This document shows positions 17,601 through 26,183 of a stretch of DNA of 64,000 nucleotides, in pieces. The translations under genes and the position numbers were made by a program. The notes under the pieces were generated by a model. The model was not told the origin of the DNA. It made no database searches and saw only the letters and a list, made by a program, of their open reading frames with translations. The stretch lies in the NCBI RefSeq assembly GCF_029167625.1, contig NZ_CP119145.1, forward strand, positions 2,356,001-2,420,000, given 5' to 3'. Positions within the stretch are counted from its first letter, which is position 1. Every line of letters begins with the position of its first letter. Source of the stretch: Streptomyces sp. AM 4-1-1 (lineage in GTDB: Bacteria; Actinomycetota; Actinomycetes; Streptomycetales; Streptomycetaceae).

Positions 17601-19345
17601 GCCATGCCTCCGTCGTGCGGGTGGGGCTCGTGCTGGGGCTGGTGCTGGTGGTGCTGTTCGCCCCCGGCGCCGGGGGCGGTGGCCTGCTGCGGGACACGGG
17701 CCGCGTCCGCGGCGGCCTCCGCGCTCGCCTCGCGGGCCGCGATGACCTCGCCGACGGCGTCGAGGACGCCCCGGTAGCCGGAGCAGCGGCAGAGGTTGCC
17801 GCAGAGGGCCTGCCGGGTCTCCAGCTCGGAGGGCGCGTGGTTGCCCTCCAGCAGGTCGTGGACGGTCATGGCCATGCCGGGGATGCAGAAACCGCACTGG
17901 ACGGCGCCGCAGTTGGCGAGGGCGCGCTGCACGTCGGAGGGTTCCCCGTCGACGGCGAGTCCTTCGACGGTACGGACCTCGCTCCCGGCCGTGGTGGCGG
18001 CGGGCACCAGACAGGAGGCGACGAGGCGCCCGTCGACCTGGACGTTGCACGCCCCGCATTCGCCCTGCGAGCAGCCGTCCTTGGCACCCGCGAGGCCCAG
18101 GCGCTCACGCAGCACGTAGAGCAGCGACTCGCCGATCCAGGCGTCGGTGACGGGACGGTCGACGCCGTTCACGTGGAGGAGGTAGGAGGCGGCGGGGTGC
18201 TCGCTGGGGGCGCCGGGGTGGACGGCGACCGTGGTGTCCGTGGTGTCGGCGAGGGCCGGGGCGTCCGGAACGTCCGTCGTGCCCGGGGTGCTCGCGGTGT
18301 CCAGGCCGTCCGTGGTCTCCGGGGCGGGCGCGTCGGCGGTGGCCCCGACGGCGTCGGGGCCGTCCTCGGTGACCTCGGTGACCTCGGCCTCGGCGGTCTC
18401 CCCCGCGTCGCTGTTCCCCGCGTCGGCCGTCGCGTCGGCCGTCGGTCCGGCCGTCTCCGTGGCCCCGGCGGCGACCGGTGGCTCCGCCTCGGCCCCCGGC
18501 TCCGCCTCCTGACGGGCGGAAACGGCCGTGCCCTCGTCGGCGGGGTGCGGCAGGGCGTCCGGTTCGGGCGCCTGCGCGGCGTCGGGCCGCTCCGGCTCCG
18601 CCAGGTGCTCGGACCCGTCGTGCTGAGGCTCCTCCGGCCTCGGCTCGTGCGGCGCCTCGGCCTCCGGTTCGGGGAGCGTGGCCCAGGGGGCGGGCGCCCC
18701 GCCCGGCAGCGTCGCCGGCCTGGACGCGTCCCCGTACCACGGGGCGGCCACCGACGACGTCGCGAACTCGCCCGAGTCCTCGGGCAGTTCACCGTCGGCG
18801 GCCGGGACCGCCCACTGGCCCGTACCACCGGCCGGAGCCTCGGACGTGGCCTGGGAGAAGTTCCAGTGCCCGGTCGCGGCCGCCGTGTCCTCGTACCGCG
18901 ACGGGTCCTCGTACCCCGTCCGCTCCCCGTACGGGTACGGGTACTCGGGCCGGTGACCGTGGGACTGCTCGTGCTGTTCGTACTGCCCGTACGGTTCGTG
19001 CTGTTCGTTCGGGTCCGGCCAGTGCACCGCGTCGGGCGACGCCGACCGGTCCGCGCCCACACCCGTGCCCGGGTCTGCGTGGGTGCCGGACGCGTGCTGC
19101 TCCTGCTGGTTCCGGGTCTGCACGACCCAGCTGCCCATCGCCGCCGGGTCGAGGCCCGCGGCCGGGGTCAGCGGCAGGATCATCGGCGGTACGTACCCCT
19201 GGCCGGGCGCGGCCAGCGGGTCGTTCGCCAGGTCCTCGGGGGACAGATGGACGAAGGCGGTCGCCTCGGCGTCGTAGTCGCCGCCCTGCGGGATCGGCTG
19301 CCAGCCCCCGTGCCGCTGCTGCTCGGGGTTCTCCTCGGTGCTCAC
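17597..19345 (-). CDS. 2Fe-2S subunit of the molybdo-flavoprotein complex, with long disordered N-terminus
   Basis: 582 residues. Only about residues 385-560 form the usual small subunit: the plant-type 2Fe-2S cluster is in GCSQGECGAC...C and the second cluster in CGAVQCGFC with GNLCRCSGYRG, so electron transfer is intact. The first 380 residues are low-complexity: Gln/His/Tyr-rich (EQHEPYGQYEQHEQ), then acidic with Pro/Ala/Thr. A short His/Gln tail (EQHHQHQPQHEPHPH) ends the protein. Typical subunits have 150-200 residues. It is translationally coupled on both sides by GTGA overlaps. Confidence 0.92.
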   Translation of the reverse strand: MSTEENPEQQRHGGWQPIPQGGDYDAEATAFVHLSPEDLANDPLAAPGQGYVPPMILPLTPAAGLDPAAMGSWVVQTRNQQEQHASGTHADPGTGVGADRSASPDAVHWPDPNEQHEPYGQYEQHEQSHGHRPEYPYPYGERTGYEDPSRYEDTAAATGHWNFSQATSEAPAGGTGQWAVPAADGELPEDSGEFATSSVAAPWYGDASRPATLPGGAPAPWATLPEPEAEAPHEPRPEEPQHDGSEHLAEPERPDAAQAPEPDALPHPADEGTAVSARQEAEPGAEAEPPVAAGATETAGPTADATADAGNSDAGETAEAEVTEVTEDGPDAVGATADAPAPETTDGLDTASTPGTTDVPDAPALADTTDTTVAVHPGAPSEHPAASYLLHVNGVDRPVTDAWIGESLLYVLRERLGLAGAKDGCSQGECGACNVQVDGRLVASCLVPAATTAGSEVRTVEGLAVDGEPSDVQRALANCGAVQCGFCIPGMAMTVHDLLEGNHAPSELETRQALCGNLCRCSGYRGVLDAVGEVIAAREASAEAAADAARVPQQATAPGAGGEQHHQHQPQHEPHPHDGGMA

Positions 19346-20238
19346 GACAGTGCCCTCCCCAGTGCGCGTCGGGCGAGCGCGGCGACGGTCCGCCGCAAGT
19401 GCAGTACGGCCGGCGAGAGCGGCGGCGCCTCTCCCCCGTCGGCGGGCGGCGCCGGGTCGGGGATGCAGGCCGCGGCGACGTACTCGCCGAAGGCGGCCAG
19501 CGCGTCGGGCGCCAGACCCCGCGCCCCGTCCCAGTCGATCAGCGAGGCGATCCAGCGCTCGGCGTCCAGGGGGCGCAGCGGCATCGGCGCGATGGCGCCG
19601 ACCGCGCAGCGCACCCCGCGCCTCGCCGGGTCGAGGACGATCGCGACGGAGGCGGTGGCGCGGCCGGGGCCGGTGCGGCCGGTCGCCTTCAGGAAGACCT
19701 GCGGGGCGTGCAGCAGCGGTACGCGTACGAAGCCGATCAGTTCCCCGGGCTCCAGCATCTCGCGGCCCGCCAGCAGGTGCGAGACGGGGATCTCGCGGCG
19801 GGCGCCGGACGGGCCCGCGATGACCAGTTCGGCCTCCAGCGCGGCCAGCACCGGCAGGGCGTCACCGGTCGGGGCCGCGGTCGCGATGTTGCCGCCGAGC
19901 GTCCCGGCGTTACGGATCTGCGGTGGTCCCGCGGCGCGCGCGGACGCGGCGAGCGCGGGGATGAGGGCGGCGAAGTCGGGCCGCCCCATGCGCGCGTGCG
20001 TGAGGCCCGCGCCGAGCAGCGCGTGGCCGTCCTGGTAGTGCCAGCCGCGAAGCTCGCTGATCCGGCCCAGGCCGACCAGACCCGAGGGGCGCAGCAGCCC
20101 CTTGTTCACGGCCGACATCAGGTCCGTACCGCCTGCGACGGGCACGGCTGCAGGCATGGCACCGAGCGCCGCCACGGCCTCGTCGAGCGAGGCCGGCAGC
20201 GTCACGGACTGCGTCGCCTGCGGTGCGTGCGTGGTCAA
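19342..20238 (-). CDS. FAD-binding subunit of the molybdo-flavoprotein complex
   Basis: 298-residue CoxM/XdhA-type flavin subunit. FAD signatures AVPVAGGTDLM (near residue 30) and IRNAGTLGGNIATAAPTGD (about residue 105) are well kept. The proposed TTG start at 20238 has AAGGGG and CAGCTGG upstream; a GTG nine codons later (VTLPAS) is an alternative. It is first gene of the operon FAD, Fe-S, Moco, all overlapping by GTGA, and would pass electrons from the Fe-S subunit to NAD or another acceptor. Confidence 0.9.
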   Translation of the reverse strand: MTTHAPQATQSVTLPASLDEAVAALGAMPAAVPVAGGTDLMSAVNKGLLRPSGLVGLGRISELRGWHYQDGHALLGAGLTHARMGRPDFAALIPALAASARAAGPPQIRNAGTLGGNIATAAPTGDALPVLAALEAELVIAGPSGARREIPVSHLLAGREMLEPGELIGFVRVPLLHAPQVFLKATGRTGPGRATASVAIVLDPARRGVRCAVGAIAPMPLRPLDAERWIASLIDWDGARGLAPDALAAFGEYVAAACIPDPAPPADGGEAPPLSPAVLHLRRTVAALARRALGRALS

Positions 20239-20518
20239 CCCAGCTGCCCCTTCCCGGTCTCCCGGCTGTCCGCCTGTTCCGCCGTACGGTACGTGCTCAC
20301 AACCCGGACGTGGCAACTCTGGCACATCTTCGGAGCGGAACGGCGCGAGGGTCCGCGAAGGGCGTATCCGTCCCTGACCTGCGAAATGCTCCAATTTCAC
20401 GGCTTTTCGGTGGCACGCGTGAATTGCCACTCCTGAGGGTTTCCGGCCGTGACCGTCCCGGTGTGACTGTTCAGTTCGTACGCTCGCCCGGGGGCGGCGG
20501 TCCGGGCCCGGACGAAGC
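20239..20518. promoter_or_regulatory. Spacer upstream of the molybdo-flavoprotein operon
   Basis: About 280 bp of the 382-bp gap before the GH20 terminator. It should contain the promoter of the FAD-subunit gene. I see no clear operator palindrome or small gene. Confidence 0.3.
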
Positions 20519-20573
20519 GCACGGGTACGGGCCACCGCGCTCCCCGGGGGATCGCGATGGCCCGTACCCGTGC
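20519..20573 (-). terminator. Hairpin terminator after the hexosaminidase gene
   Basis: Perfect 16-bp stem (20519-20534 with 20558-20573), 48 nt downstream of the GH20 stop. Extra copies of a GGTACCCGT-like motif fill 20574-20612. Confidence 0.75.
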
Positions 20574-20620
20574 CGGTACTCGTGCCCGTGTCGGTACCCG
20601 TACCCGTACCGCCGCCGGGA

Positions 20621-22264
20621 TCACACGTTCGGGGGCGGACCTTCGAGCGGGCGTCCGGCGACACCGGGGCGCTTCTGCCAGGGCAGCGGGCCGCTCGGTC
20701 GCCGGTACTCGACGCCGAGCGCGTCGAGCCGGGCGTAGTGCTCGGTCATCCGGCGTTCGAAACCGGCGAAGTCCCGGTCGGCCGAGGCCGGCAGGGCGGA
20801 CCAGGCGACCTCGGCGAAGGCCGCGAGCCGCGGGAACACCTGGTAGTCCATGCGGGCGCGGTTCTGCATGACCTCGGACCAGACGTTGGCCTGGGTTCCC
20901 ATGATGTGGTGAACGGCGTCGGGCGACAGGTTCGGCGGAACCGGCTCGAAGCGGTAGACGTCCTCCAGGGTGCGCACGAATCCGATGGGCATCGGCTCGT
21001 CCGGGCCGTCGTGCTGACGGTGGTCCAGGTAGACCTGCTGTTCCGGGCACATCACCACGTCGTGGCCGGCCTCGGCGGCGGCGATCCCGCCCCCGTAGCC
21101 GCGCCAGGAGGACACGGCCGCCCCGGCGGGCAGGCCGCCCTCCAGGATCTCGTCCCAGCCGATGAGCCGTCGGCCGCGCTCGGCGAGCCAGGTGTTGAAG
21201 TGCCGGATGAACCAGGACTGGAGTTCGTCCTCGTTGGCCAGGCCGTGTTCGTCTATGCGGGCCTGGGCGGTCGGGGAGTCCTTCCACTGCTCCTTGCGGC
21301 ACTCGTCGCCGCCGATGTGGATGAACGGCGAGGTGGCGGCGGGGAAGAGTTCCAGCACCTCTTCGAGGACGCCTTCGAAGAACCGCAGGGTGTTGTCGGT
21401 GGGGGCGAGTACGTTCGCGTTGATGCCCCAGGTGTCCCAGACGGAGAGAGCGGTGGTGTCGATGACGTCGGTGTTGCCCAGTTCGGGGTACGCGGCGATG
21501 GCGGCCTGCGAGTGGCCCGGGATGTCGATCTCGGGGACGACGCTGATATGCCGTTCGGCGGCGTACGCGACGATCTCGCGGATGTCGTCCTGGGTGTAGA
21601 AGCCGCCGTACGGGGTCTCGTCCCACAGCTCCGAGGCGCGGTGGCCGTACTTGGTGCGCGACCGCCAGGCGCCGACCTCGGTGAGCCGGGGGTGGCGCTT
21701 GATCTCGATGCGCCAGCCCTGGTCGTCGGTGAGGTGGAAGTGGAAGACGTTCAGCTTGTGCGCGGCGAGCAGGTCGAGGTAGCGCAGCACGTCCTCCTTC
21801 GGGAGGAAGTGCCGGGCCACGTCGATCATCAGACCGCGCCAGGCGAAGCGGGGCCGGTCGCTCACGGAGCCGCCCGGGATCGACCAGGTCCGGTCCTGGT
21901 CGACCGGCGCGCGCCGGTACGCCTCGGGGCCGAGGAGCTGACGCACGGTCTGGGTGCCGCGGAAGACGCCCGCGGCGGTGACGCCGACGAGGGTGGCGCC
22001 GTCGGCGTCGACGTCCAGCCGGTAGCCCTCGGGGCCGAGTTCGTCGGCCGCGGCCGGGTCGAGGCGGAGGCGGATCGCTCCCCGGCCGTCACCGCTGCCG
22101 GGGTCCAGCGGCAGTCCGGTGGCGGCGCCGACGGTGGCGCGCAGCAGCCGGGCGACCCCCTCGGTGCCGGGGGCCGCGTCGATGACGGTGTTCTGATCCA
22201 GTGCGAAGCTGCCCGCGTCGGCAGGCGTGTCGACGCTCAGGGGCGCCGGAATCAGATGGTGCAC
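20621..22264 (-). CDS. Beta-N-acetylhexosaminidase, GH20
   Basis: 547-residue glycosidase that releases terminal GlcNAc from chitin oligomers. An N-terminal GH20b-type domain (about residues 1-125) precedes the TIM barrel. The catalytic pair is in HIGGDECRKEQW (Asp-Glu, about residue 318), and HFHLTDDQGWRIEIK marks the barrel start. No signal peptide is visible, so it probably acts in the cytosol on imported oligosaccharides. It starts at GTG 5 nt after the permease stop and is last gene of the sugar ABC operon. Confidence 0.95.
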   Translation of the reverse strand: MHHLIPAPLSVDTPADAGSFALDQNTVIDAAPGTEGVARLLRATVGAATGLPLDPGSGDGRGAIRLRLDPAAADELGPEGYRLDVDADGATLVGVTAAGVFRGTQTVRQLLGPEAYRRAPVDQDRTWSIPGGSVSDRPRFAWRGLMIDVARHFLPKEDVLRYLDLLAAHKLNVFHFHLTDDQGWRIEIKRHPRLTEVGAWRSRTKYGHRASELWDETPYGGFYTQDDIREIVAYAAERHISVVPEIDIPGHSQAAIAAYPELGNTDVIDTTALSVWDTWGINANVLAPTDNTLRFFEGVLEEVLELFPAATSPFIHIGGDECRKEQWKDSPTAQARIDEHGLANEDELQSWFIRHFNTWLAERGRRLIGWDEILEGGLPAGAAVSSWRGYGGGIAAAEAGHDVVMCPEQQVYLDHRQHDGPDEPMPIGFVRTLEDVYRFEPVPPNLSPDAVHHIMGTQANVWSEVMQNRARMDYQVFPRLAAFAEVAWSALPASADRDFAGFERRMTEHYARLDALGVEYRRPSGPLPWQKRPGVAGRPLEGPPPNV

Positions 22265-22269
22265 GTCAG

Positions 22270-23109
22270 TCAGTCCTTAACCGCGCCGCCGAGTCCGGAG
22301 ACCAGGCGTCGCTGTACGAGTACGAAGAAGACCAGGACGGGGATGGTCATCACTGTCGAGGCTGCCATGATTCCTCCCCAGTCGTTCTCATCGGGCTTGA
22401 AGAACACCAGCAGCGCCATGGGGAGCGTCGACTGCGAGGTGTCGCTGATGATGAACGACTTGGCGAAGAGGAAGTCGTTCCAGGTGGAGATGAACGAGAA
22501 GACGCTGGTCGCCACGAGACCGGGGAAGACCAGGGGGAAGAGGATCTGCCACAGGAAGCGGGTCCGGCTCGCCCCGTCGATGTAGGCCGCCTCCTCCAGG
22601 GCCTCCGGGACCGCCTTGACGAAGCCGCGCAGCATCCAGATCGCGAAGGGCAGCGAGAAGGCGAGGTGCGGCAGGATCAGCGAGCCGAGGGTGTTCAGCT
22701 GCCCGAAGTCCCGCATCAGGAAGAACAGCGGGATGGTCAGGGCCTCCACGGGCACCATCTGCGCGACCAGGAACATGATCAGCAGCGTGGTGCGGAACTT
22801 GAAGCGGAACCGGGTGACGGCCGTCGTCGCGAGGAAGGCGATCAGCGCGGAGACGACGACGACCGTGCCCGCGACGAACAGGCTGTTGAGGAAGTAGCGG
22901 CCGAAGTCCTGCTGCGCGAAGACCCGGTGGAACGAGTCGAGCGACGGGTTCAGGGTCCACGGCCTGGGGTTCGTGGACTGGATCTCACCGGCCGGCTTGA
23001 CCGCCGAGAGCACCATCCAGTAGAGCGGGAAGGCGACCAGGACGGCGATGACGAGCGCCGCGGCCTCGGCGGCCAGCCGTCCGGGCCTGCGGATACGGAG
23101 CAGGTTCAC
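22270..23109 (-). CDS. Sugar ABC transporter permease, MalG type
   Basis: 279-residue carbohydrate-uptake (CUT1) permease with six hydrophobic segments. The EAA loop reads LEEAAYIDGASRTRFLWQI (about residue 180). The GTG start overlaps the previous stop (GTGA). With the MalF-type partner it forms the channel for the chitin-derived sugar suggested by the downstream hexosaminidase. Confidence 0.94.
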   Translation of the reverse strand: MNLLRIRRPGRLAAEAAALVIAVLVAFPLYWMVLSAVKPAGEIQSTNPRPWTLNPSLDSFHRVFAQQDFGRYFLNSLFVAGTVVVVSALIAFLATTAVTRFRFKFRTTLLIMFLVAQMVPVEALTIPLFFLMRDFGQLNTLGSLILPHLAFSLPFAIWMLRGFVKAVPEALEEAAYIDGASRTRFLWQILFPLVFPGLVATSVFSFISTWNDFLFAKSFIISDTSQSTLPMALLVFFKPDENDWGGIMAASTVMTIPVLVFFVLVQRRLVSGLGGAVKD

Positions 23110-24140
23110 AGTTCCTCCCCCTGGCGCCGCATCAGGCGCAGGTAGACCAGCGTGACGGCCAGCAGGATGATCAGCATCACGACGCCGATCGCCGAGCCGA
23201 GGCTGTACTGCGAGGACGCGAACGCCTTCTGGTACGCGTACACGTTGAGCACCAGGTTCTGTCCGGCGATGCCGCCGCCGTTGGTCATCACGTAGATCTG
23301 GGTGAAGACCTTGAAGTCCCAGATGATGGACTGGATGGTGACGACGACGAGGATCGGGCGCAGCATCGGCGCCATGATCGACCGCCAGATCCGCCACTGC
23401 GAGGCGCCGTCGAGCGAGGCGGCCTCCAGGACCTCGGTGGGGATGGCCCGGATGCCCGCGTAGACGGTGACCATCACGAACGGGAACGAGCACCACAGGA
23501 CTTCGAGCAGGACCAGCACGAACGCGCTGTAGCGCCCGTACGTCCAGGAGAAGTCGCCGAGACCGAGCACCTTGTTGACGGGGCCGAAGTCCGGGTCGAA
23601 GAGGAACACCCAGACGGTGGAGCCGGTGATCGCCGGGGTGGCCCAGGCGCCGAGCGCGGCCATCATGAGGACCAGCCGGGGCAGCGCCCTGATCCGGGTC
23701 AGCAGGACGGCGAGGGCGCAGCCCACCAGGAGGGTGGAGAGCACACAGGCCGTGGCGAAGACGACGGTGGCGATGAGCACCTGCCAGAACTGACTGTCCT
23801 GGAAGAGCTCGGAGTAGTTCCCGAATCCCACGAAGGTGGTCGGCTCGCCGCCGCTCACCTGGGCCTGGGTGTACTCCAGGAAGGAGATCAGGCCGAGCTG
23901 GTAGATCGGGTAGACGAGCAGCCCGGCGAGCAGGAGGAGCGCGGGCAGCAGATAGAGCCAGGGGGTCCAGCCGGCCCGCCGCGCGGGCGAGACGGACTGC
24001 CGGCGGGGCTTCCCGGGCGGCGTCGAGGGTTCCGGCGCCCCGGCCGGGCCGGTACCGCGGGCGGACGGGACACCCGTCACGCCCGCGGCTCCCGCCGCAC
24101 CCACGGTCACGGGCTCCGGCACTGGTTGGTTCGCGGTCAT
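23106..24140 (-). CDS. Sugar ABC transporter permease, MalF type
   Basis: 344-residue CUT1 permease. A Pro/Ala/Gly-rich cytoplasmic N-terminus of about 55 residues precedes six membrane helices. The EAA-type loop is LEAASLDGASQWRIWRSI. It begins 2 nt after the binding-protein stop and overlaps the MalG-type gene. No ATPase gene is in the operon, so it likely uses a shared ATPase such as MsiK, as CUT1 systems of Streptomyces do; this is inference. Confidence 0.94.
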   Translation of the reverse strand: MTANQPVPEPVTVGAAGAAGVTGVPSARGTGPAGAPEPSTPPGKPRRQSVSPARRAGWTPWLYLLPALLLLAGLLVYPIYQLGLISFLEYTQAQVSGGEPTTFVGFGNYSELFQDSQFWQVLIATVVFATACVLSTLLVGCALAVLLTRIRALPRLVLMMAALGAWATPAITGSTVWVFLFDPDFGPVNKVLGLGDFSWTYGRYSAFVLVLLEVLWCSFPFVMVTVYAGIRAIPTEVLEAASLDGASQWRIWRSIMAPMLRPILVVVTIQSIIWDFKVFTQIYVMTNGGGIAGQNLVLNVYAYQKAFASSQYSLGSAIGVVMLIILLAVTLVYLRLMRRQGEEL

Positions 24141-24142
24141 GA

Positions 24143-25447
24143 TCAGCCCGCGGCAGCGAACGCCGCGTCCATCTTCTTCGCCGCGTCGTCCGATGCCTTC
24201 GCGACGTCCTTACGGCCGCTGACGACCTCCTGGAACATCGTCGGCAGCACCAGCGAGGAGTCGATCTGGCCCCAGCCCGGGGACGCCGGGACGAACTTGG
24301 TGCCCGCGCCCAGCGTCTTGACGAAGGGCTCGACGTACGGCTTCTTCTTCGCGACGTCGGCCCGCACGTCGGTGAACGTCGGCAGGAAGCCCATCGCGTC
24401 GAACATCTTCGCCTGCGACTGCTTGCCGGTCAGCGACTTCATCAGGTCCACCGCCAGCGTGCGGTGCGAACTGCTCTTGAGCACGCCCAGGTTGTTGCCA
24501 CCCGCGAACGCCGGGGCGATCGATCCCTCGGCCACGCCGGGCAGCGGCACGACCTCGTACTTGCCCTTCACCGTGCCCGCCTCGACGGCCGCGTGGTTGA
24601 AGTCGCCGCCGATCGCCATGGCGGCCTTCCCGCTCGCGAACGCGGTGACCGTCGCGTTTCCGCCCATGGACGCGCACTTGGCGGCCGGGCAGTTGTCGTC
24701 GCCGAACAGCGAGGTGTACGCCTCGATCCCGGCGCGGGCCTTCTCGCTGTTGATGGCCGCCTTGTACGTACCGCCGCTCTCGTCGGCGAGTTCGCCGCCG
24801 TTCGACCAGATGAACGGCATCGCGCCGTAGGTGTAGGCGCCGCCGACCGCGAGGCCGTACAGGTCCGGCTTCGCCTTGTGGACCTTCTTGGCGGTGGAGA
24901 TCAGCTCGGCCTGGGACTTGGGGACCGTGATGCCGAGTTCCTTGAAGACGTCGGTGCGGTAGTACAGCGCCCGTACGCCCACGAAGAGCGGCGCGCCGTA
25001 CACCTTGCCGCCGACCGTCACGGACTGCTTGGCGGTCGGGTCGGTGTCCTTCGCCTCGTCCCAGGCGCCGAACTCGTCGGTCACATCGGCGAGCCCGCCG
25101 TCCTTCACGTAACCGGCCGTGTCGGTGTTGCCGTACTCGATGAGGTCCGGCGCGCTCTTCGGGTCGTTGAAGGCGGCCTTGATCCGCTGGGCGCGGGTGT
25201 CGACCGGGATGTACTCGACCTCGACCTTGGCGTCCTTGTGGGTCTTCTTGAAGTCGGCGACGGCCGCGTCGACGACCTGCTCCTTCGGCTTGTTGCTGAC
25301 CTCCTGGAAGAGCCAGACGCGCAGGGTGCCGGACTTGTCGTCCCCCTTGGCGCTGGTGTCGGAGGTCTGCGGCGCGCAAGCGGTGGCGGTGAGGCCCGCC
25401 AGCACCAGCGCCGCGGCCGGGGCGGCAATACGGGCAGAAAACTTCAT
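24143..25447 (-). CDS. Sugar ABC transporter substrate-binding lipoprotein
   Basis: 434-residue extracytoplasmic binding protein of the CUT1 family. The signal peptide ends in lipobox LTATAC (Cys near residue 24). The mature part shows the family pattern: DLIEYGNTDTAGYV, GVRALYYRTDVF, GKAAMAIGGDFNH. Two Cys in DDNCPAAKCAS probably form a disulfide. It is first gene of the four-gene operon with GH20, so GlcNAc or chitobiose-type ligands are likely. A dre-like operator lies 95 bp upstream of the start. Confidence 0.93.
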   Translation of the reverse strand: MKFSARIAAPAAALVLAGLTATACAPQTSDTSAKGDDKSGTLRVWLFQEVSNKPKEQVVDAAVADFKKTHKDAKVEVEYIPVDTRAQRIKAAFNDPKSAPDLIEYGNTDTAGYVKDGGLADVTDEFGAWDEAKDTDPTAKQSVTVGGKVYGAPLFVGVRALYYRTDVFKELGITVPKSQAELISTAKKVHKAKPDLYGLAVGGAYTYGAMPFIWSNGGELADESGGTYKAAINSEKARAGIEAYTSLFGDDNCPAAKCASMGGNATVTAFASGKAAMAIGGDFNHAAVEAGTVKGKYEVVPLPGVAEGSIAPAFAGGNNLGVLKSSSHRTLAVDLMKSLTGKQSQAKMFDAMGFLPTFTDVRADVAKKKPYVEPFVKTLGAGTKFVPASPGWGQIDSSLVLPTMFQEVVSGRKDVAKASDDAAKKMDAAFAAAG

Positions 25448-25469
25448 CCGGAACCCCTACCGGTTGGTG

Positions 25470-25557
25470 TTGCAACATACGCAACGGTCGTTTCGTTCTG
25501 CACAACTGGCAGGAGAGTAGGTCCGCGCGCGGAGTCCGACAAGTGGTCTCAACCACT
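25470..25557 (-). promoter_or_regulatory. DasR-type (dre-like) operator and second dyad upstream of the chitin-sugar operon
   Basis: At 25542-25557 the 16-mer AGTGGTCTCAACCACT is a near-perfect palindrome. It matches the DasR responsive element core TGGTCTAGACCA except at the two central bases. A second dyad GTTGC/GCAAC lies at 25470-25474 and 25482-25486, close to the start codon. DasR (GntR family) represses chitin and GlcNAc uptake genes in Streptomyces, so this would place the operon under GlcN-6-P control. Confidence 0.7.
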
Positions 25558-25759
25558 CTGTGACCAGGGGAAGCACCCCGTGCAACGCGAGAAGCCGGTG
25601 AAGGGCCTGATGAGGGCGGTACGGAGGCCGATCGGCGAGGGGTGCGCCGACTGCCGCGGAAGCGCGGCGCGGGTGCGTGGTCCACCGGAAAAATCGGCAC
25701 TCGGTCACCCAGGGAGGCGCGGCGTCACCCGCGGAACGCGGCGCGGCGGAAACGCGAAC

Positions 25760-25800
25760 GGTCCCCGGGCCGCACACACGAGGTGCGCGTCCCGGGGACC
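25760..25800 (-). terminator. Hairpin terminator after the DUF3039 gene
   Basis: 10-bp stem GGTCCCCGGG (25760-25769) with its complement at 25791-25800, extended by a partly paired inner helix; 43 nt after the DUF3039 stop. The rest of 25448-25843 holds the sugar-operon promoter region and no visible gene. Confidence 0.65.
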
Positions 25801-25843
25801 GTGGAACGACCGGCCGACCCGGCCGCGGGCCGACCGGCGGCCG

Positions 25844-26143
25844 CTACTTCTTGTCCTTGCCGCCGCCCTTGCCGTCCTTGCCCTTGTCGCCGCCGGCGCC
25901 CATGGACTCGTAGATCTCCTTGCACATGGGACACACCGGGTACTTCTTCGGGTCCCGGCCCGGGACCCAGACCTTTCCGCACAGCGCCACCACGGGAGTG
26001 CCCTCCAGGGCACTCGCCATGATCTTGTCCTTCTGGACGTAATGGGCGTAGCGCTCGTGGTCGCCGTCGCCGTTCGACACCTGCGGGATCGGCTCTACGA
26101 GGGTTCCCGTACCTGTCCCGCGCTCGGGCTCAAGAGTGCTCAT
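25844..26143 (-). CDS. DUF3039 family small protein
   Basis: 99-residue cytoplasmic protein of the DUF3039 family, widespread in actinobacteria and without known function. The core (ERYAHYVQKDKIMASALEG, VVALCGKVWVPGRDPKKYPVCPMCKEIY in pieces) has Cys at ALCGK and a CPMC pair, consistent with a zinc-binding ribbon. The C-terminus is Gly/Lys-rich (GGDKGKDGKGGGKDKK). It lies next to algH and is likely monocistronic with its own terminator. Confidence 0.88.
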   Translation of the reverse strand: MSTLEPERGTGTGTLVEPIPQVSNGDGDHERYAHYVQKDKIMASALEGTPVVALCGKVWVPGRDPKKYPVCPMCKEIYESMGAGGDKGKDGKGGGKDKK

Positions 26144-26183
26144 GACCACCAAGGGTACTGAACACCGGGAGGGCTCCGGAGCA

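Noticed and set aside
13119..17777. Very long plus-strand open frame (about 1550 codons)
   Set aside because: It runs antisense to the WXG-like and molybdo-flavoprotein genes, which have recognised domains. Its translation is low-complexity Val/Arg/Gly, typical of the mirror frame in high-GC DNA.
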